Part shown: in pieces, positions 24,680 through 34,182 of the stretch
Layout: each line of letters opens with the position of its first letter
Numbering within the stretch: position 1 is the stretch's first letter
Source of the DNA: Halosegnis longus
GTDB lineage: Archaea; Halobacteriota; Halobacteria; Halobacteriales; Haloarculaceae
Assembly: GCF_009663395.1 (NCBI RefSeq)
Contig: NZ_QKNW01000002.1
Coordinates: 62,001-126,000, forward strand
Direction: 5' to 3'
Length of the DNA stretch: 64,000 nucleotides
The notes under the pieces: model-generated
Told to the model about the DNA's origin: nothing
Seen by the model: only the letters and a program-made list of their open reading frames with translations
Databases searched by the model: none
Made by a program: the position numbers and the translations under genes

Positions 24680-25024
24680 TTTTGAACCACTCCGTTAGGG
24701 TGATCTCCTTCCGCTTGGTTGCTGAATCACTGCTTCATGTTCTGTCTCTAAGTCTCGCACGTGTTTCGTAACAATATTGTGGTATTTTGGGTATCGGGCT
24801 GGTATGTGGATATCCTCTACTGAACGTGAGTTTCACGCACTACTCTGAAGTAAGAAACCGTATTACCAACTACTTGGTGCTGCCCAGTTCGAAGATTAAT
24901 ACCGGTGGTAGTTGCTGTATCAACTCGCACCTTTCATTTTCGTATTTATCACTTCAACTTCTCTCAAGATTGGAATATTCTATCAAACGACAAAAGTAAA
25001 TCTTTGTAATCAATAATCCGCACG
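24680..25024. other. AT-rich intergenic gap
   Basis: No gene is supported. A 70-codon frame (24787-24999) has low-complexity hydrophobic composition without halophilic acidic bias. The promoter of the next gene probably lies at about 24990-25015 (aaaagtaaatctttgtaatc). Confidence 0.4.
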
Positions 25025-25672
25025 ATGCCCTCCAGAGATCCCGAGCGCTCCCAAAAGGCAGTCGATGTCGCACAGAGCTATCTTAGACGCGAACGTCCAC
25101 TCAACGCGCTTATTATGCTCCTCACAGTGTCAGCATTCCTAGGCACATATCTCGTAACGTCATTGCTACTAGCCATTCCCGCCGGTGCTATCCTCATTAT
25201 ATTCATGCGATTTCCCATTTTTCAGTCAAACGGGACGCTCCGACTTCGGTCTAGTGACAATCTCGATACCGTTATTGACGAATTTTCCGGACCCGTACCG
25301 CCTGTTCTCGCACTTCAATGGGGTATGGCTGATGAAATTTCGATAGAAGATGACGCAGTAATATACTCCGTTTCATACCTATTTGGACTCCAGTCGGCCG
25401 ACGTGGCTGTCCAAACCGAGACGAATCCGACAGCAGATAGTGGATCTGTAATTGAGTCAGAAGTCAATATTAATGACCAACCATGGGCGACGTATACCTC
25501 AACGGTTAGCACCTCAGGTAAATACACAACTATCGATGTGACATATACCTCAAATCGGCGGTTCGGACTACGACGTGTCCCACAACAGATGATTGCGAAT
25601 CAGTATCGTGATGAGATACTCTCAGTCCAGGGATATACTGTTGTCACACGCGACGCACACTTCGGCATATAA
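25025..25672 (+). CDS. Membrane-anchored hypothetical protein (215 aa)
   Basis: After an amphipathic N-terminus (DPERSQKAVDVAQSYLRRER) there is a hydrophobic hairpin at residues about 28-65 (LNALIMLLTVSAFLGTYLVT, LLLAIPAGAILIIFMRFPIF). A beta-rich soluble domain follows (VLALQWGMADEISIEDDAVI, VNINDQPWATYTSTVSTSGK, VTYTSNRRFGLRRVPQQMIA). It belongs to a haloarchaeal family of paired-helix membrane proteins I cannot name. It is a stand-alone gene in an AT-rich stretch. Function is unknown. Confidence 0.7.
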   Translation: MPSRDPERSQKAVDVAQSYLRRERPLNALIMLLTVSAFLGTYLVTSLLLAIPAGAILIIFMRFPIFQSNGTLRLRSSDNLDTVIDEFSGPVPPVLALQWGMADEISIEDDAVIYSVSYLFGLQSADVAVQTETNPTADSGSVIESEVNINDQPWATYTSTVSTSGKYTTIDVTYTSNRRFGLRRVPQQMIANQYRDEILSVQGYTVVTRDAHFGI

Positions 25673-25910
25673 TCGAGGTCTAAGATTCCGCCTCTATACG
25701 TGTTAAGTTTGCCAGCACTGAGAACGGTCTTTGTAGAGGCTTCGTCTCGAGAGGTCCCAGACGCGATGAGATCTCATAATCGTCACAAATTGAGAACGGG
25801 ACGACCCCTGTTGGGTGGGACGAAAAGCGCAACGTCGTTGATTTCTATGTGATTCAGAGTGTGAAACGCTGACTTGTATTTTTTACTAACACGAGAAAAT
25901 CCGTTGGTTG

Positions 25911-26312
25911 ATGCGATCAGCATTGAGTTCATCCGATCCGGTACAATTCATCAGTAGTAAAAATATTGAGTTATTTGTAACACTAGGACTTGTTGTCTTG
26001 ATTTTTGCCGGATTTTGGAAGATGTTCGAGAAGGCTGGTAAGCCGGGGTGGGCTGGAATCGTCCCAATATACAATCTCTACGTCTTGGTCAAAATAAGCG
26101 GAAACACAGGGTGGTGGTTTATCCTATTTTTTATTCCAGTGATTAACTTTTTCGCCACGCTGAAAATTAGTATTGACATCGCTGGCAAATTCAACAAGGG
26201 TGTTCTGTTCGGCATCGGACTCACGCTTTTTTCATTCATCTTCTACCCGCTTCTTGGGTTCGGTGACTACCAGTATGATGATGCCACTACCCCGGATAAG
26301 AATATGATCTAA
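25911..26312 (+). CDS. DUF5684 family membrane protein
   Basis: This 133-aa protein has the DUF5684 pattern: FAGFWKMFEKAGKPGWAGIV, then PIYNLYVLVKISGNTGWWFI, FFIPVINFFATLKISIDIAG, and the C-terminal FYPLLGFGDYQYD. It has four membrane helices and no catalytic motif. I chose the ATG at 25911 over the TTG just before it. Members often sit next to signal peptidase or export genes, but none is nearby. Function is unknown. Confidence 0.9.
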   Translation: MRSALSSSDPVQFISSKNIELFVTLGLVVLIFAGFWKMFEKAGKPGWAGIVPIYNLYVLVKISGNTGWWFILFFIPVINFFATLKISIDIAGKFNKGVLFGIGLTLFSFIFYPLLGFGDYQYDDATTPDKNMI

Positions 26313-26948
26313 TAGTTGAATCTACAGCGGTAGGAAGGCGAAACCAACGGATTCAGTCCTATGATAAATTGGACATTGAAAATTATCTTGATGTAGTGAG
26401 GAACCCACGCCGTTCACAGCGGGAAGGAATCGCGTTCGTACGAGCCATCCCTTGCCCCACAGTGGCCCCTCGGTGTCCAACGCCTTCGCGCCCTGAATGA
26501 CGAGGCCTCGCCACGTTAGGCCGTGTGTGTCCTTCACTTTGCTCAGTCATTCGTACTCTTCGTCGCTCACTTCGATGTTCAGGTTCGGCATCTGTCCCTA
26601 AGATAGTAGTTCACTATTTCATTTCAATTGTCACTGGCGTTGTCCTCAGCGGTACTCGCACCAACGAGCGGGTTCATGATCGAGGTCGTAGCTTTAAGAT
26701 GTGGTAGTTCGGCTAGTCTGTCACTGCAGCCAGTGAAGGTCAAGGGGTCAACCACCTGTTGACGGCCTCACATCCAATTCGAATCTCGTGATCGATCAGC
26801 AATTCGTACCGCCAGAGAAAGTTCAAAAAAGGTGTCAGCCGCGACGATGGCGATCGAACTTGGTTGGTATTCAATATCCCCGTACCGGGTTCAGTAATCG
26901 GGATAAGTGAGAATCAAACGGAGAATAGTCCCGAGAAGTGTGGTGGAG
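26313..26948. other. Gap with only a pseudogene
   Basis: Apart from the antitoxin-like pseudogene at 26450-26591 no coding sequence or repeat was recognised. The stretch 26700-26948 shows no halophilic codon pattern in any frame. Confidence 0.4.
26450..26591 (-). pseudogene. Small RHH/antitoxin-like gene with in-frame stop
   Basis: The frame starts MPNLNIEVSDEEYE, has a TGA stop, then continues LSKVKDTHGLTWRGLVIQGA and KALD. This is the pattern of a common small haloarchaeal protein (the LxxxKxxHGLTWRG motif), usually one domain of 50-70 aa resembling ribbon-helix-helix antitoxins. The single in-frame stop at codon 15 and a run-on C-terminus show decay. Confidence 0.55.
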
Positions 26949-27137
26949 TTAGTGTTGATTGCTGAGTAAGGATTTACACCAATTGATACTCCTTCCTATT
27001 GAGGTGAGTACGACAAAGGCCCCAACCACGAGGATTAATCCTCCAAGAATGTGTTCGGATGAATGAAAAAGTAGCCAGCCTATTACAATGTTAGTACTGG
27101 CCAGTCCGAGCGGGTAGAGTGTCTGTAATAATTTCAT
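26949..27137 (-). CDS. Small two-helix membrane protein (62 aa)
   Basis: The protein starts MKLLQTLYPLGLASTNIVIG. Two hydrophobic segments cover residues about 5-24 and 30-48 (HILGGLILVVGAFVVLTSIG), and the tail is basic (WCKSLLSNQH). The longer open frame upstream lacks start context. Function is unknown; the call rests on the hydrophobic pattern alone. Confidence 0.4.
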   Translation of the reverse strand: MKLLQTLYPLGLASTNIVIGWLLFHSSEHILGGLILVVGAFVVLTSIGRSINWCKSLLSNQH

Positions 27138-27936
27138 TGCTCTCGACTCTGTCGTTACTGAATTGCGGTAGATATTGTTGAAGAACCTGTACCGAGTAGT
27201 TGGCAAGCAACGCGATTTCGGAAAATGGGTTTCAGATGATCTCTGACCCGCCGAATTGGGTGCGCTGTTTCCGATAACAGCTTGTTGAGGACTCTTTCCT
27301 GCCACCCCTTGTGGACGGTGAGATTAGGTTGCTTACAGAACAGGTGTCTTCCAGGAATCGACTGCGGAAATACACTCGTCATTGTGTTCAGTTGTACCTA
27401 TGTGCTGGTTCTCTATGTAATCAAGAGCGAGTAATACAAACTCAACGAGAAGCGTCGATCTAGCCATACAGACCCAGCAAGGTAGGATACTTTGGCGTCT
27501 TTGACAACTACAGTACCGGCAGTTAGGAGTACCAGCGATTTTGACATCTTCCTCCGATTTTAATAGGGAGAAATTGTCAATTACACATTAGATTGGGATA
27601 TGAAGATTCCAATTTTAATCTCAACTGGTACTCTCTAGACACATTACACTAGCCTCCAAAGCGGCTTGTCGCGGGGATCAAGACATTGGATCGTGAGTAT
27701 CGGACTGCGTCTGCTGGAGTACAATTCTGTCGCGCCAGTATCTTTTTGAACTCAAAACCATGCTACGATAGATAAAGCAGATTAATAGTTGAAGATTGAT
27801 TTCCAGCGTGGTCGCAGCGGCAACCGGACTCGCGTAACAGTGTTGATACACGCAGCTGGGCGTTTTGTGTTGTTCGTTGTTGCTCCTGACTGGAACCCGC
27901 CGTCGAATGTTTGCTCGCAAAACTCCTTGGCCCCGG
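27138..27936. other. Long gap without recognised genes
   Basis: No frame has acceptable composition. A possible element end (gacatcttcctccgatttta, 27548-27567) resembles the IS terminal sequence at 50671 but lacks a good hairpin. The stretch 27790-27930 is more GC-rich and may be a remnant of a lost gene; nothing identifiable remains. Confidence 0.4.
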
Positions 27937-28431
27937 TTAGCTGGTCTCGTTTGTCTGGCCAAGATTCGAGAACGATTCCCCGACCCGAAGCGCGATTGGC
28001 TCATTTTCGTTGCTTGAGCCAATGGAGATAGCGACGATTTCCTCTTCAGTACTGGTAATCGAAAATCGACGATTTAGCTGTGAAGTCCCTGCTATTACCG
28101 TATCTGCGAGTTCCAAGTCAACTTGATACTCACCGGAGGTGGTCCATACGTCGGCGTAGGCGACGATATTGCTCTCCCCACCTGACTCAGTAGAGGGAAC
28201 GTCGAACGAGGTATCGAGAACCGTCTCACCGTTGGGGTCTACGACCTCAATCGATCCACTGACTTCCTGATTCAACTGGTTGAGTAGGTTAATCTCCTCG
28301 AAAATCTGATTGCCAATCGCATCAAGGACTGTCGAACAGCCGGCGGTGGACGCTAGAGCGGCGCTGGCACCGATTGCGAGGGCTCGACGTCTCGTAACGG
28401 ACTCAAATGACAAGCGCGTGTTTCGGTTCAT
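27937..28431 (-). CDS. Tat-exported small lipoprotein
   Basis: This 164-aa protein has a twin-arginine signal (SVTRRRALAIGASAALASTA) ending in the lipobox TAGC at residues about 28-32, then a helix (VLDAIGNQIFEEINLLNQLN) and a beta-sandwich domain (SGSIEVVDPNGETVLDTSFD, TSGEYQVDLELADTVIAGTS, FSITSTEEEIVAISIG). It is probably anchored on the outer face of the membrane. The family is unrecognised; the fold resembles small Ig-like domains. It is a single-gene unit. Confidence 0.8.
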   Translation of the reverse strand: MNRNTRLSFESVTRRRALAIGASAALASTAGCSTVLDAIGNQIFEEINLLNQLNQEVSGSIEVVDPNGETVLDTSFDVPSTESGGESNIVAYADVWTTSGEYQVDLELADTVIAGTSQLNRRFSITSTEEEIVAISIGSSNENEPIALRVGESFSNLGQTNETS

Positions 28432-28914
28432 CGTCGGAGGGCGTATTGCTATTGATATGAGATTGAATTAAACCCACTTGGAGTGTCTCTGACGGTGAAA
28501 TCGGTCGATAGAGTGCTTATAGTGCACGGCTATGATTGGGAGGGTAACGTGTGTACCTGCCTGGGGACCAGTCATGATAATATCATCAACCGCTAGCGAC
28601 GCGCCGCATAGTTCAATTATTTCCGCGAGCAGTGCCAGATATCACAGTTCAAACGTGACCTCCGTGATTGTGGCCAAGAACAAGAGTTTGGGATTTTGCT
28701 GGGTTTGATATCGGCTCCCACAAGCCGATTCAAGATATCAAACGCAATCGGAGGAGATTGCTAAACGTGGGTGCTGTTTGGACGCAGATACTGTGGCCGT
28801 TACACCTCCAGTCGGTGCATTCTTAATTTAGAGATAAATCGTGTATTGTTGATGTTGGGTACAATGTGCGAACGAGCCCGTTCGGAACCAGACCCGCTAC
28901 CTCCTTTACGGCTG
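28432..28914. other. Intergenic gap
   Basis: No gene is supported. The right part (28800-28914) is the 3' untranslated side of the large kinase gene. Confidence 0.35.
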
Positions 28915-31827
28915 CTAGCGCAACACGTTCGGTAAAGAAACGTGAACGACAGTTCCACCATCGGTGGGTTGCTCAAACTCAATACCGCCACCAAGTTTCC
29001 GAACACCCCAGTTCACAAGCCAGAGACCGATTCCGTGATTATGCTGGAGCGGCGACTCACCGTCGGCTCGGAACGGACTGAGGACTCGATCAGGAATGCC
29101 AGGTCCATCGTCACGCACTGTGATTCGCGCCTCATCATTGGTCCTAGAAGCCGTCGTCTCAATTTCGACTTCCGGGGAGTCACCACCGTGTTCAACGGCG
29201 TTCTCAATGAGCTCGCTTAACACCAGCCGAAAGACAGCTGTATCAGCCGGTGCGGGAGCCTCCGCAGAGCACAGTTGAATCGTCGCTTCGTCGTGAGACT
29301 CACGCAGGTTGGCGACGACAGACTCCAGAACTGTTCCGGCTCCGCTATTTTCCGGCTGGTCGTTGTCCTGAAGCATTTGGCTGGCGGCGCGCGCCTTACC
29401 GCTCAGTTCCAAGAGACTGTTCGCAATATCGTGAACGCTTTCGGCGTATTCTTGAACGACCTCGTCTTCCGCCGTCTCCTCAATTGCAGCCGTGTATCCC
29501 AAGACCGCATCCATATCATTCCGTACGTTGTGTCTCAGTACACGGTTCAACACTTGTACCCGCTCTTCGCGGTCGCGCCGTCCAGTGACGTCACGAGCGA
29601 TAGTGACCACACGCTGCTCGCCGCCAATCTCTGTTAATGCCGCGTTAACCTCAATCCAGACTACCTCGCCACTGGCGGTCCGTAGCGCCCACTCGATGTC
29701 CCTCGCCGGGTCACCAGACTTGGCCACGTCGCGGATAACATCTCTGATCGTCTTCGCATCGAATCCAAGCGCCGTTGCCGTCACCTCTTCTGGGTCCATA
29801 TTGACGATCGTGTCGCGGGCATATCCGAGGAGCTCACACATGGTGTCGTTCACATCAAGTAGTTCTGCGGTCTGCGGGTCGTAGACCCCGATTATGTCCG
29901 TCACGCCGTTGAAGATCTGCTCGAACTCTCGTTCGCGACGCTTCCGCTTTGTGATATCACGCTGGATCGACAAAACTCGCTGTTCACCACCGATCTCAGC
30001 CGTCGCCAGCGTGACCTCAATCCATGAGTGCTCCTCGTCCGGCGGCGCGAGTTTCCACTCGATGGTCTTCGGTTCACCGGAACGAGCGACGGTCTGAAGT
30101 AGTTCTTTACCGCGTTGGGCTGTGTACCCATCCTCAGTCGCGCTGAGACCTTCGATACCGAGGTCTCGAATCTCCTCGAGATCGTCGCACCCTGCAAGCT
30201 CGAGATACGAGTCGTTCACACTGACAAAAGAGAGCGTCTCCGGGTCGAAGATGGCAATAGCGTCGTTGACACCGTTGAAAATCTGCTCATACTCCCGCTC
30301 GCGGCGCTTGCGTTCGGTAATATCGCGCAGCAAGCCGAGGACACGGCGCTGTCCACCTACAGTTGCGACTGTGAGGTTCGCTTCGACGAGACGGTGTTCG
30401 CCGTCGGCAGTCTCGATTCGCCACTCAACGGTCTCATCCTCCTCGTTCTCGGCGACATTGGTGATGAGATCCTTCGCTCGCGCACTGGTATACCCCTCAT
30501 CAGGGACACTGAGACTGTTGATTCCCTGTTGAAGGATCGTCTCATAGTCGTATTCGAATAACTCGACGTAACTGTCGTTCACATCGACGATCTCACCCGT
30601 TACGGGGTCGTGGACTGCGATTGCGGTGGTCACGCCGTTAAATATCTGCTCGTACTCTCGCTCGCGGCGTCGCGCGTCGGTGACATCCCGAATGACGCCG
30701 ACGATTCGGTCGACAGCACCGCCCGGGCCGCGGCTCGGGTAGCCGCGTACCTCTACCCAGCGCGTCTCACCGTCCACGCGGAGTCGGTGACTAAACGTGT
30801 ACGGACCCGACTCCTCCTCGCGGATATGTTCGCTCATATTGATGAGATCCGAGCGGTACGCCTCGCGATCGTCCGGATGGACGGCGTCGAGAACGGCCAT
30901 CGGGTCATCATACAGGCGTTTGACCGGTTGGTCGAACAAATCTGCGTAGGCCTCGTTAATAAAGAGCACCTCAGAAAGGTCCGCACGTGCCAGATAGACG
31001 ACCTCATCGATATGCGTCGATATCTCGCGGAACTGACGGCGCTGCCGTCGACGATCGGTCACATCCGTGGCGGTCGACAACACTAGTTCCTGCTCGTCTA
31101 TCGTGACCGTCGTCAGCGTTGCTTCGACCCAGACGTGTTCGCCATCAGCCGTCTCAAGCGGCCATTCAATTGGACCGACGGTTCCGCTCTCCGTCGCGGA
31201 GGTAATAACCTCCATGGCAGCGGCCTGATCGTACCCGTCGATGCTCGCAGTGTAATCGCCAACCTGCATGGAAATGAGCTCCGCTCGGTCATACTTTAGT
31301 AACTCACAGAGCCGCTGATTTGCGTGGATTAACTCTCCCGTCTGGGGGTCATGAAGTGTGAGTGGCTCAGAGACGTTGTCGTAGATGGTCCGATAGTCGG
31401 GTGTCGGCTGTACCTCTGTTGCGGTAACCGCTCGCTCGAGCACTGTCGTCGGCGATTCTGCGAGCAGTTCCCACGGGAGGTATTCCGTTACACCGGCCTC
31501 AAGCGCTTCAGCGATCGATGCCTCCGTAGAGGCGACGTACACCACCGGTGGGGCGGAGTCACGGGTGGCGTTCCGAACCGCCCAGTTGCTGACCTCGGTC
31601 GGTGACGCGGCTGTATCGCCGTCTGTCCGGTCGGCGCTGCCCGACTCAGGCGTTACCGCGGCAATCACACAGTCGAACTCCTCAACTGAGCCGGGAGCGT
31701 CACGTCCGGCAGACGCTATTGAAACAGCCACGTCGAGCGAATTCTGCGCGTCTTGAAGTGTCGTTTCGACCGACGCTGGCCCCACCACGCCAATTGTCGG
31801 GTGTCGTTGCGTGAAGAGCTCGAACAT
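28915..31827 (-). CDS. Multi-PAS sensor histidine kinase with degenerate receiver
   Basis: This is a 970-aa soluble kinase. Residues 1-135 form a receiver-like alpha/beta domain (HPTIGVVGPASVETTLQDAQ, FDCVIAAVTPESG, PPVVYVASTEASIAEALEAG, VTEYLPWELL) in which the phosphoacceptor Asp position reads VIAAV, so it is probably not phosphorylated. Five PAS/PAC units follow, each starting with an IFNGV- or IYDNV-type helix and ending with GEQRV-type strands and a DITxRRRRE-type linker. They begin near residues 148, 270, 400, 520 and 640. The kinase core has LNRVLRHNVRNDMDAVLGYT (H box), ELIENAVEHGGD (N), RDDGPGIPD (G1) and NHGIGLWLVNWGV (G2). It is a cytoplasmic multi-input sensor; the ligands are unknown. 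It has no adjacent regulator. Confidence 0.9.
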   Translation of the reverse strand: MFELFTQRHPTIGVVGPASVETTLQDAQNSLDVAVSIASAGRDAPGSVEEFDCVIAAVTPESGSADRTDGDTAASPTEVSNWAVRNATRDSAPPVVYVASTEASIAEALEAGVTEYLPWELLAESPTTVLERAVTATEVQPTPDYRTIYDNVSEPLTLHDPQTGELIHANQRLCELLKYDRAELISMQVGDYTASIDGYDQAAAMEVITSATESGTVGPIEWPLETADGEHVWVEATLTTVTIDEQELVLSTATDVTDRRRQRRQFREISTHIDEVVYLARADLSEVLFINEAYADLFDQPVKRLYDDPMAVLDAVHPDDREAYRSDLINMSEHIREEESGPYTFSHRLRVDGETRWVEVRGYPSRGPGGAVDRIVGVIRDVTDARRREREYEQIFNGVTTAIAVHDPVTGEIVDVNDSYVELFEYDYETILQQGINSLSVPDEGYTSARAKDLITNVAENEEDETVEWRIETADGEHRLVEANLTVATVGGQRRVLGLLRDITERKRREREYEQIFNGVNDAIAIFDPETLSFVSVNDSYLELAGCDDLEEIRDLGIEGLSATEDGYTAQRGKELLQTVARSGEPKTIEWKLAPPDEEHSWIEVTLATAEIGGEQRVLSIQRDITKRKRREREFEQIFNGVTDIIGVYDPQTAELLDVNDTMCELLGYARDTIVNMDPEEVTATALGFDAKTIRDVIRDVAKSGDPARDIEWALRTASGEVVWIEVNAALTEIGGEQRVVTIARDVTGRRDREERVQVLNRVLRHNVRNDMDAVLGYTAAIEETAEDEVVQEYAESVHDIANSLLELSGKARAASQMLQDNDQPENSGAGTVLESVVANLRESHDEATIQLCSAEAPAPADTAVFRLVLSELIENAVEHGGDSPEVEIETTASRTNDEARITVRDDGPGIPDRVLSPFRADGESPLQHNHGIGLWLVNWGVRKLGGGIEFEQPTDGGTVVHVSLPNVLR

Positions 31828-32152
31828 TTTCTCTGTAAGTTGAACGTTATAGAATAATAACGCTACGCCCGTGTAGCGGTATTTTGGGCCGGTAGAGCAT
31901 CAAGATGGTCCAGACATTCCTGCCCCTAGCGAGTGCGCCGGCCGAAGGAATCATGTTTCTATAGTGGTACCGAAATCGGAGGCTGTTCGATGTGGTACTG
32001 TCGAGAGAACCCTCTGCATGTCACGAGAGAGCAGTTGGCCATTATCAGAAACGTATCTACCAGTTGATCGGTATTAGTAACGGAATCGAATATGTGTTTC
32101 TGAATGTGAAACAGCGCATAAACATCTTATCTCCTAACGATAATTGAGAAAT
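31828..32152. other. Divergent promoter region
   Basis: The region between the kinase gene and the DUF5808 gene has no ORF of note. AT-rich patches near 31840-31860 (ttatagaataataacg) and 32125-32145 (atcttatctcctaacgataa) are the likely promoters. Confidence 0.4.
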
Positions 32153-32353
32153 ATGGAGAACCAACCAAAATCAAAAGAACCACAAGGATGGTTCATCGGG
32201 TTGCCCTATGATTTCCGGAAGCCGACGGCAACTCGCGTGAAAGAACGGTTTTGGAACCCAGATGATAGCCGAGTCTTTACCCCAATGGTATTCGGTTGGG
32301 GCTATGCAATCAATCTGTACGAGCTGGGGAGGCGAACTAATCTGATTCGGTAA
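32153..32353 (+). CDS. DUF5808 small protein
   Basis: This 66-aa protein is a single DUF5808 domain: FIGLPYDFRKPTATRVKERF, then WNPDDSRVFTPMVFGWGYAI and NLYELGRR. It starts MENQPKSKEPQGW; an ATG three codons earlier is possible. The domain is common in haloarchaea and Firmicutes, often fused to membrane segments, and its role is unknown. Here it stands alone and is immediately followed by IS-type terminal sequence. Confidence 0.85.
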   Translation: MENQPKSKEPQGWFIGLPYDFRKPTATRVKERFWNPDDSRVFTPMVFGWGYAINLYELGRRTNLIR

Positions 32354-32394
32354 GAAGTAGAGTGAACTCAGCACTCGGTTATCTACACGGTGTC

Positions 32395-32435
32395 GAGTCG
32401 AATACCACGGGGCTTGACCTCGAGGCGGTTCACAG
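32395..32435. mobile_element. Solo IS1341-type end
   Basis: Gggcttgacctcgaggcggt with the flanking ttcac closely matches the ends at about 20687 and, inverted, 47206. It lies about 50 bp after the DUF5808 stop codon. No element body is attached. Confidence 0.45.
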
Positions 32436-32622
32436 GTCGCTCTGGCGGCGTACATGTAATGACGACGTGAAAACATGACCCCCAAGTTACACCGTCATTC
32501 AACAAGCAAAATGCCGGAGAAGTAGCGCTACTCTTCAGTTACAAAGGAGACGACGACTAGAAGATTCGCGCATTAGCAGCGGCGCTGGGAGTAAGACGAT
32601 TGAACAACTCAACATCACCTGA

Positions 32623-33042
32623 TCACGATGCTTGGTCGACCCGGGCACCAGCAACAGTGTTTGCTACCCAGCCACCAATCCGACCGGAAATCAGGCCAAG
32701 TACTGGTGAGAGACACAGAAGCATCCCGACGGCGATAAGGAAGAATACGATTGTATTGAGCGACCACGCGACAGCCGTGGCTTCTGTTATAATAAACCCA
32801 GATATTGCAACCCCCCCGCCTAGAAACCCAGCGCGGAGCCCAGCAGCACTCGGTTCTACCGAGCGCTTAGCTGCGATGGCGCCAGCAATCATTGGTCCAG
32901 CTATCATCACCCCAGCACCGGCAGTCGCTTCAGAGTTCGGCAGCCAATTTATTATAATAGATGCAGGTAGTGCAGCTATTGTTCCGAGAATCGCAACGGA
33001 CCAGAGTTGAGGAATTTGACGGCCTTGGATCTTTGAGAGCAT
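32623..33042 (-). CDS. DUF5518-type membrane protein
   Basis: This 139-aa protein starts MLSKIQGRQIPQLWSVAILG; the longer frame upstream has no such character. Four hydrophobic segments are visible: VAILGTIAALPASIIINWLP, AGAGVMIAGPMIAGAIAAKR, GFLGGGVAISGFIITEATAV and SLNTIVFFLIAVGMLLCLSP, then a Gly-rich tail (GLISGRIGGWVANTVAG). The pattern, with a Gly-rich second helix and AKR turn, is that of the DUF5518 family of haloarchaeal membrane proteins. Function is unknown. Confidence 0.7.
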   Translation of the reverse strand: MLSKIQGRQIPQLWSVAILGTIAALPASIIINWLPNSEATAGAGVMIAGPMIAGAIAAKRSVEPSAAGLRAGFLGGGVAISGFIITEATAVAWSLNTIVFFLIAVGMLLCLSPVLGLISGRIGGWVANTVAGARVDQAS

Positions 33043-33487
33043 ACGATGTATTGCACATCTGTATATATAGTCCAATTCTTCTGTTGCTGAGTCTGAAACA
33101 GAACACAACGATACGGGTGTTAGTGACCAATCTTTGAAGTTGTAAAAGCACGCCTTACATGGAATCAACCGGAAAGCCTCGCGCTCCAGCGCGGGGAGAA
33201 TGTCAAGTCCCCATACGGGAGCACAGTCTGACAGCTTGGGATATCATTCGGGACCACCAAATCGATGCTCCACTACCTCCAGGCTAGCCAGCGAAAGTTG
33301 ATGGGCGCGTCATAAGATGAACACGCCAGCAGTAGCAGATAGCGTCCACAATTTGCTGTGCCGTGTCAAATTGATGTGCAGCCGCTTGCGCCCACACCGA
33401 GAAGTCTGTATAGTTGGATATCTTCGCAGAGCGGGCTCTGGATACTGAGCACATCCCACCAAGCGTGTTCCGTAACATCGTAATCAC
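33043..33487. other. Gap containing an IS-type hairpin and unrecognised remnant
   Basis: CGCGCT-CC-AGCGCG (33180-33193) within ggggagaatgtcaagtcc is a terminal hairpin of the IS200/IS605 class. A leftward 72-codon frame (33284-33502) has protein-like sequence but no identifiable family; it may be a transposase fragment. No intact gene is called. Confidence 0.4.
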
Positions 33488-33832
33488 ATGGCAGTGCGAC
33501 ACAAGTCGCGCGACAACCAGACTGAGGAACCGACCGACAATCCATCAACCGAAGAGCTACTCAACCTCTTCGGCGACGAGTACACCCGACGAGTGTTCGA
33601 GGCGGTTTCCGAGCAACCCCGCGGTGGACGCGCCGTCGCACAGGCCGCTGATGTCTCTCGACCGACGGCTTATCGGCGTCTCAATGAGCTTCAAAACGCC
33701 GGATTGGTTACCAGCGAGTGTTACGCTGCACCTGACGGCCACCACCGAGAGCAATTCAGTGCCTCCGCGCGACACCTCTCCGTGTCGCTCGATGGGGGTG
33801 ACATTGAGGCGACAATCAGTCTGAGTTGCTGA
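33488..33832 (+). CDS. Winged-helix transcriptional regulator
   Basis: This 114-aa protein has a polar leader of about 22 residues, then a wHTH (TEELLNLFGDEYTRRVFEAV, GRAVAQAADVSRPTAYRRLN, ELQNAGLVTSECYAAPDGHH) and a short beta tail (RHLSVSLDGGDIEATIS). It is closely similar in layout to the 51040-51405 product (LLAILGDDLARQVL..., GVARSTVYSRLNRLETAGLV, YHPDGHH, EELHVSLDDGEL). The pair are paralogues of a haloarchaeal ArsR/DUF7344-like group. Targets are unknown. Confidence 0.8.
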   Translation: MAVRHKSRDNQTEEPTDNPSTEELLNLFGDEYTRRVFEAVSEQPRGGRAVAQAADVSRPTAYRRLNELQNAGLVTSECYAAPDGHHREQFSASARHLSVSLDGGDIEATISLSC

Positions 33833-34146
33833 GTCAAAGAAGGATCTGCGCTGAGAACACGAACACACGCTTGTAATCAATTGGGTGTATCAGGTCTGAA
33901 ACCTCGGTCAGCGGGGCGGTGGCACGAGTAGTTTAACAGCGGTGACGTTCGTCGCTACACTCGCTACTGTGGGAAATGGTATTCGTTCAACTCTCAACGC
34001 CAAACATGTTGAATAACCTCTTGAATCAATTTTGAATGCTCTGTGAGGTGGGTGATACTTGTCATATGGTATCTGTTCGAGAGTAGCCTCGCCTCTTTAG
34101 CTCCGATAGTTCCATATCAGAATAACCGCCAGTATTATTACCTAAT
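33833..34146. other. Promoter-side gap before the XRE/ABC operon
   Basis: No ORF is present. The TATA-like agtattatta (34131-34140) directly precedes the operator palindrome at 34147. Confidence 0.5.
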
Positions 34147-34162
34147 GTAAAACGTGTTTTAC
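34147..34162. promoter_or_regulatory. Operator palindrome upstream of the DUF2178-XRE-ABC operon
   Basis: GTAAAACGTGTTTTAC has perfect 7-bp arms. It lies seven bases after the TATA-like element and 20 bases before the DUF2178 start codon, a position where a bound protein would block transcription. It differs by one base from the palindrome at 42028-42043 and is related to those at 39223-39271. Confidence 0.8.
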
Positions 34163-34182
34163 TACCGAGGGAGAATTACGCT

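Noticed and set aside
24787-24999. 70-codon rightward frame
   Set aside because: AT-driven, without the acidic bias of halophile proteins, no family and no promoter in position.
29250-31086. Several rightward frames within the multi-PAS kinase
   Set aside because: All are antisense to a 970-codon gene with clear PAS, H, N and G boxes.
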